A stretch of 24,662 nucleotides of DNA from a bacterium (GTDB taxonomy: Bacteria; Planctomycetota; UBA11346), in the NCBI GenBank assembly GCA_020049615.1, contig JAIFKN010000286.1, forward strand, positions 1 through 24,662, in the 5' to 3' direction. The notes under the pieces were generated by a model that did not search any database, was not told the origin of the DNA, and saw only the letters and a program-made list of their open reading frames with translations. The position numbers and the translations under genes were made by a program. This document shows positions 24,514-24,662 of this stretch, piece by piece; position 1 is the first letter of the stretch; each line of letters starts with the position of its first letter.

Positions 24514-24662
24514 TCAGTTCCAGCCGGTGGCCTGGCCGGCATCGACCAGCACCCAGCGCAGGACGAGGCCGCCGATCAGGACGAGGATGGCGGGGATGGC
24601 GGTGTGGCGGATGCGGCCGGCCAGCTCCAGGCCCTGCAGGACCAGCGGGGCGAGGACGCCGA
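24514..24662 (-). CDS. NrfD/PsrC-type membrane subunit, C-terminal fragment (5' end outside window)
   Basis: Forty-nine residues are visible, ending LVLIGGLVLRWVLVDAGQATGWN and a TGA at 24514-24516. This hydrophobic end, with IGGLVLR and DAGQ, matches the last helix of NrfD/PsrC family membrane subunits. These anchor molybdoenzyme complexes such as polysulfide, thiosulfate or tetrathionate reductase and exchange electrons with quinones. It ends 15 nt before the YeeE start, in the same operon direction. The rest of the complex would be just beyond the window. Confidence 0.7.
   Translation of the reverse strand, partial: GVLAPLVLQGLELAGRIRHTAIPAILVLIGGLVLRWVLVDAGQATGWN

Overview
This is a GC-rich, gene-dense window, apparently from an obligately or mostly anaerobic bacterium. 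The anaerobe signature comes from rubrerythrin, a HydG-type radical SAM enzyme, an orange-protein (ORP)-like Mrp/NifX cluster, a Thi4 homologue without the suicide cysteine, and molybdenum- and sulfur-linked membrane proteins. No rRNA or phylogenetic marker is present. Deltaproteobacteria (Desulfovibrio-like) or a PVC/Planctomycetes-type lineage would fit, but the phylum is not resolved. Most genes are coupled by 1-13 nt overlaps (ATGA, TGATG, GTGA), so the window reads as a few long operons.

Layout. 2-127: tail of an unidentified gene. 155-945 (-): a NifX-type protein and a DUF134 regulator, head to head with a PAS-AAA-Fis sigma-54 activator (955-2328, +). 2378-5418 (+): rubrerythrin translationally coupled to an SsuBC/NrtBC-type ABC transporter (permease, ATPase, binding protein). 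5437-5952 (-): small lipoprotein. 5953-6263: 311-nt spacer with nested inverted repeats and a possible sigma-54 promoter. 6264-12614 (+): ORP-like operon with a double NifX protein, DUF5320-like peptide, C_GCAxxG redox protein, two ferredoxin-containing MinD-type ATPases flanking a DUF89 phosphatase, an Mrp-NifX (MrpORP-type) gene broken by a frameshift, and a TDT transporter. 12634-17301 (+): NifU-like scaffold, HydG, ferredoxin-thioredoxin-reductase-like protein, Thi4 homologue, PaaI thioesterase, pterin-type metallo-beta-lactamase-fold protein and TrmO. 17340-18752 (+): exported transglutaminase/TPR protein whose start codon lies in a perfect 11-bp hairpin. 18757-24662 (-): NrfD end, two YeeE/YedE proteins (one fused to a rhodanese-like domain), then moaA-moaD-moaE-moeA-moaC-mogA.

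How it fits together. The minus-strand right end pairs a probable sulfur-oxyanion or polysulfide-reducing membrane module and thiosulfate/sulfur importers with a nearly complete molybdopterin pathway, consistent with supplying Moco to a molybdoenzyme encoded just outside the window. The left and centre match the known architecture of the anaerobe-specific ORP system (sigma-54 activator, DUF134 regulator, NifX proteins, paired Fe-S ATPases, MrpORP). Here that system has extra partners: a DUF89 phosphatase, C_GCAxxG protein, TDT transporter, and a following NifU-HydG-FTR-Thi4 block. The points most worth checking are the broken Mrp gene, the in-frame NifX fusions with internal ribosome-binding sites, the structured spacer, the possible Moco riboswitch before moaA, and the HydG-Thi4 pairing.
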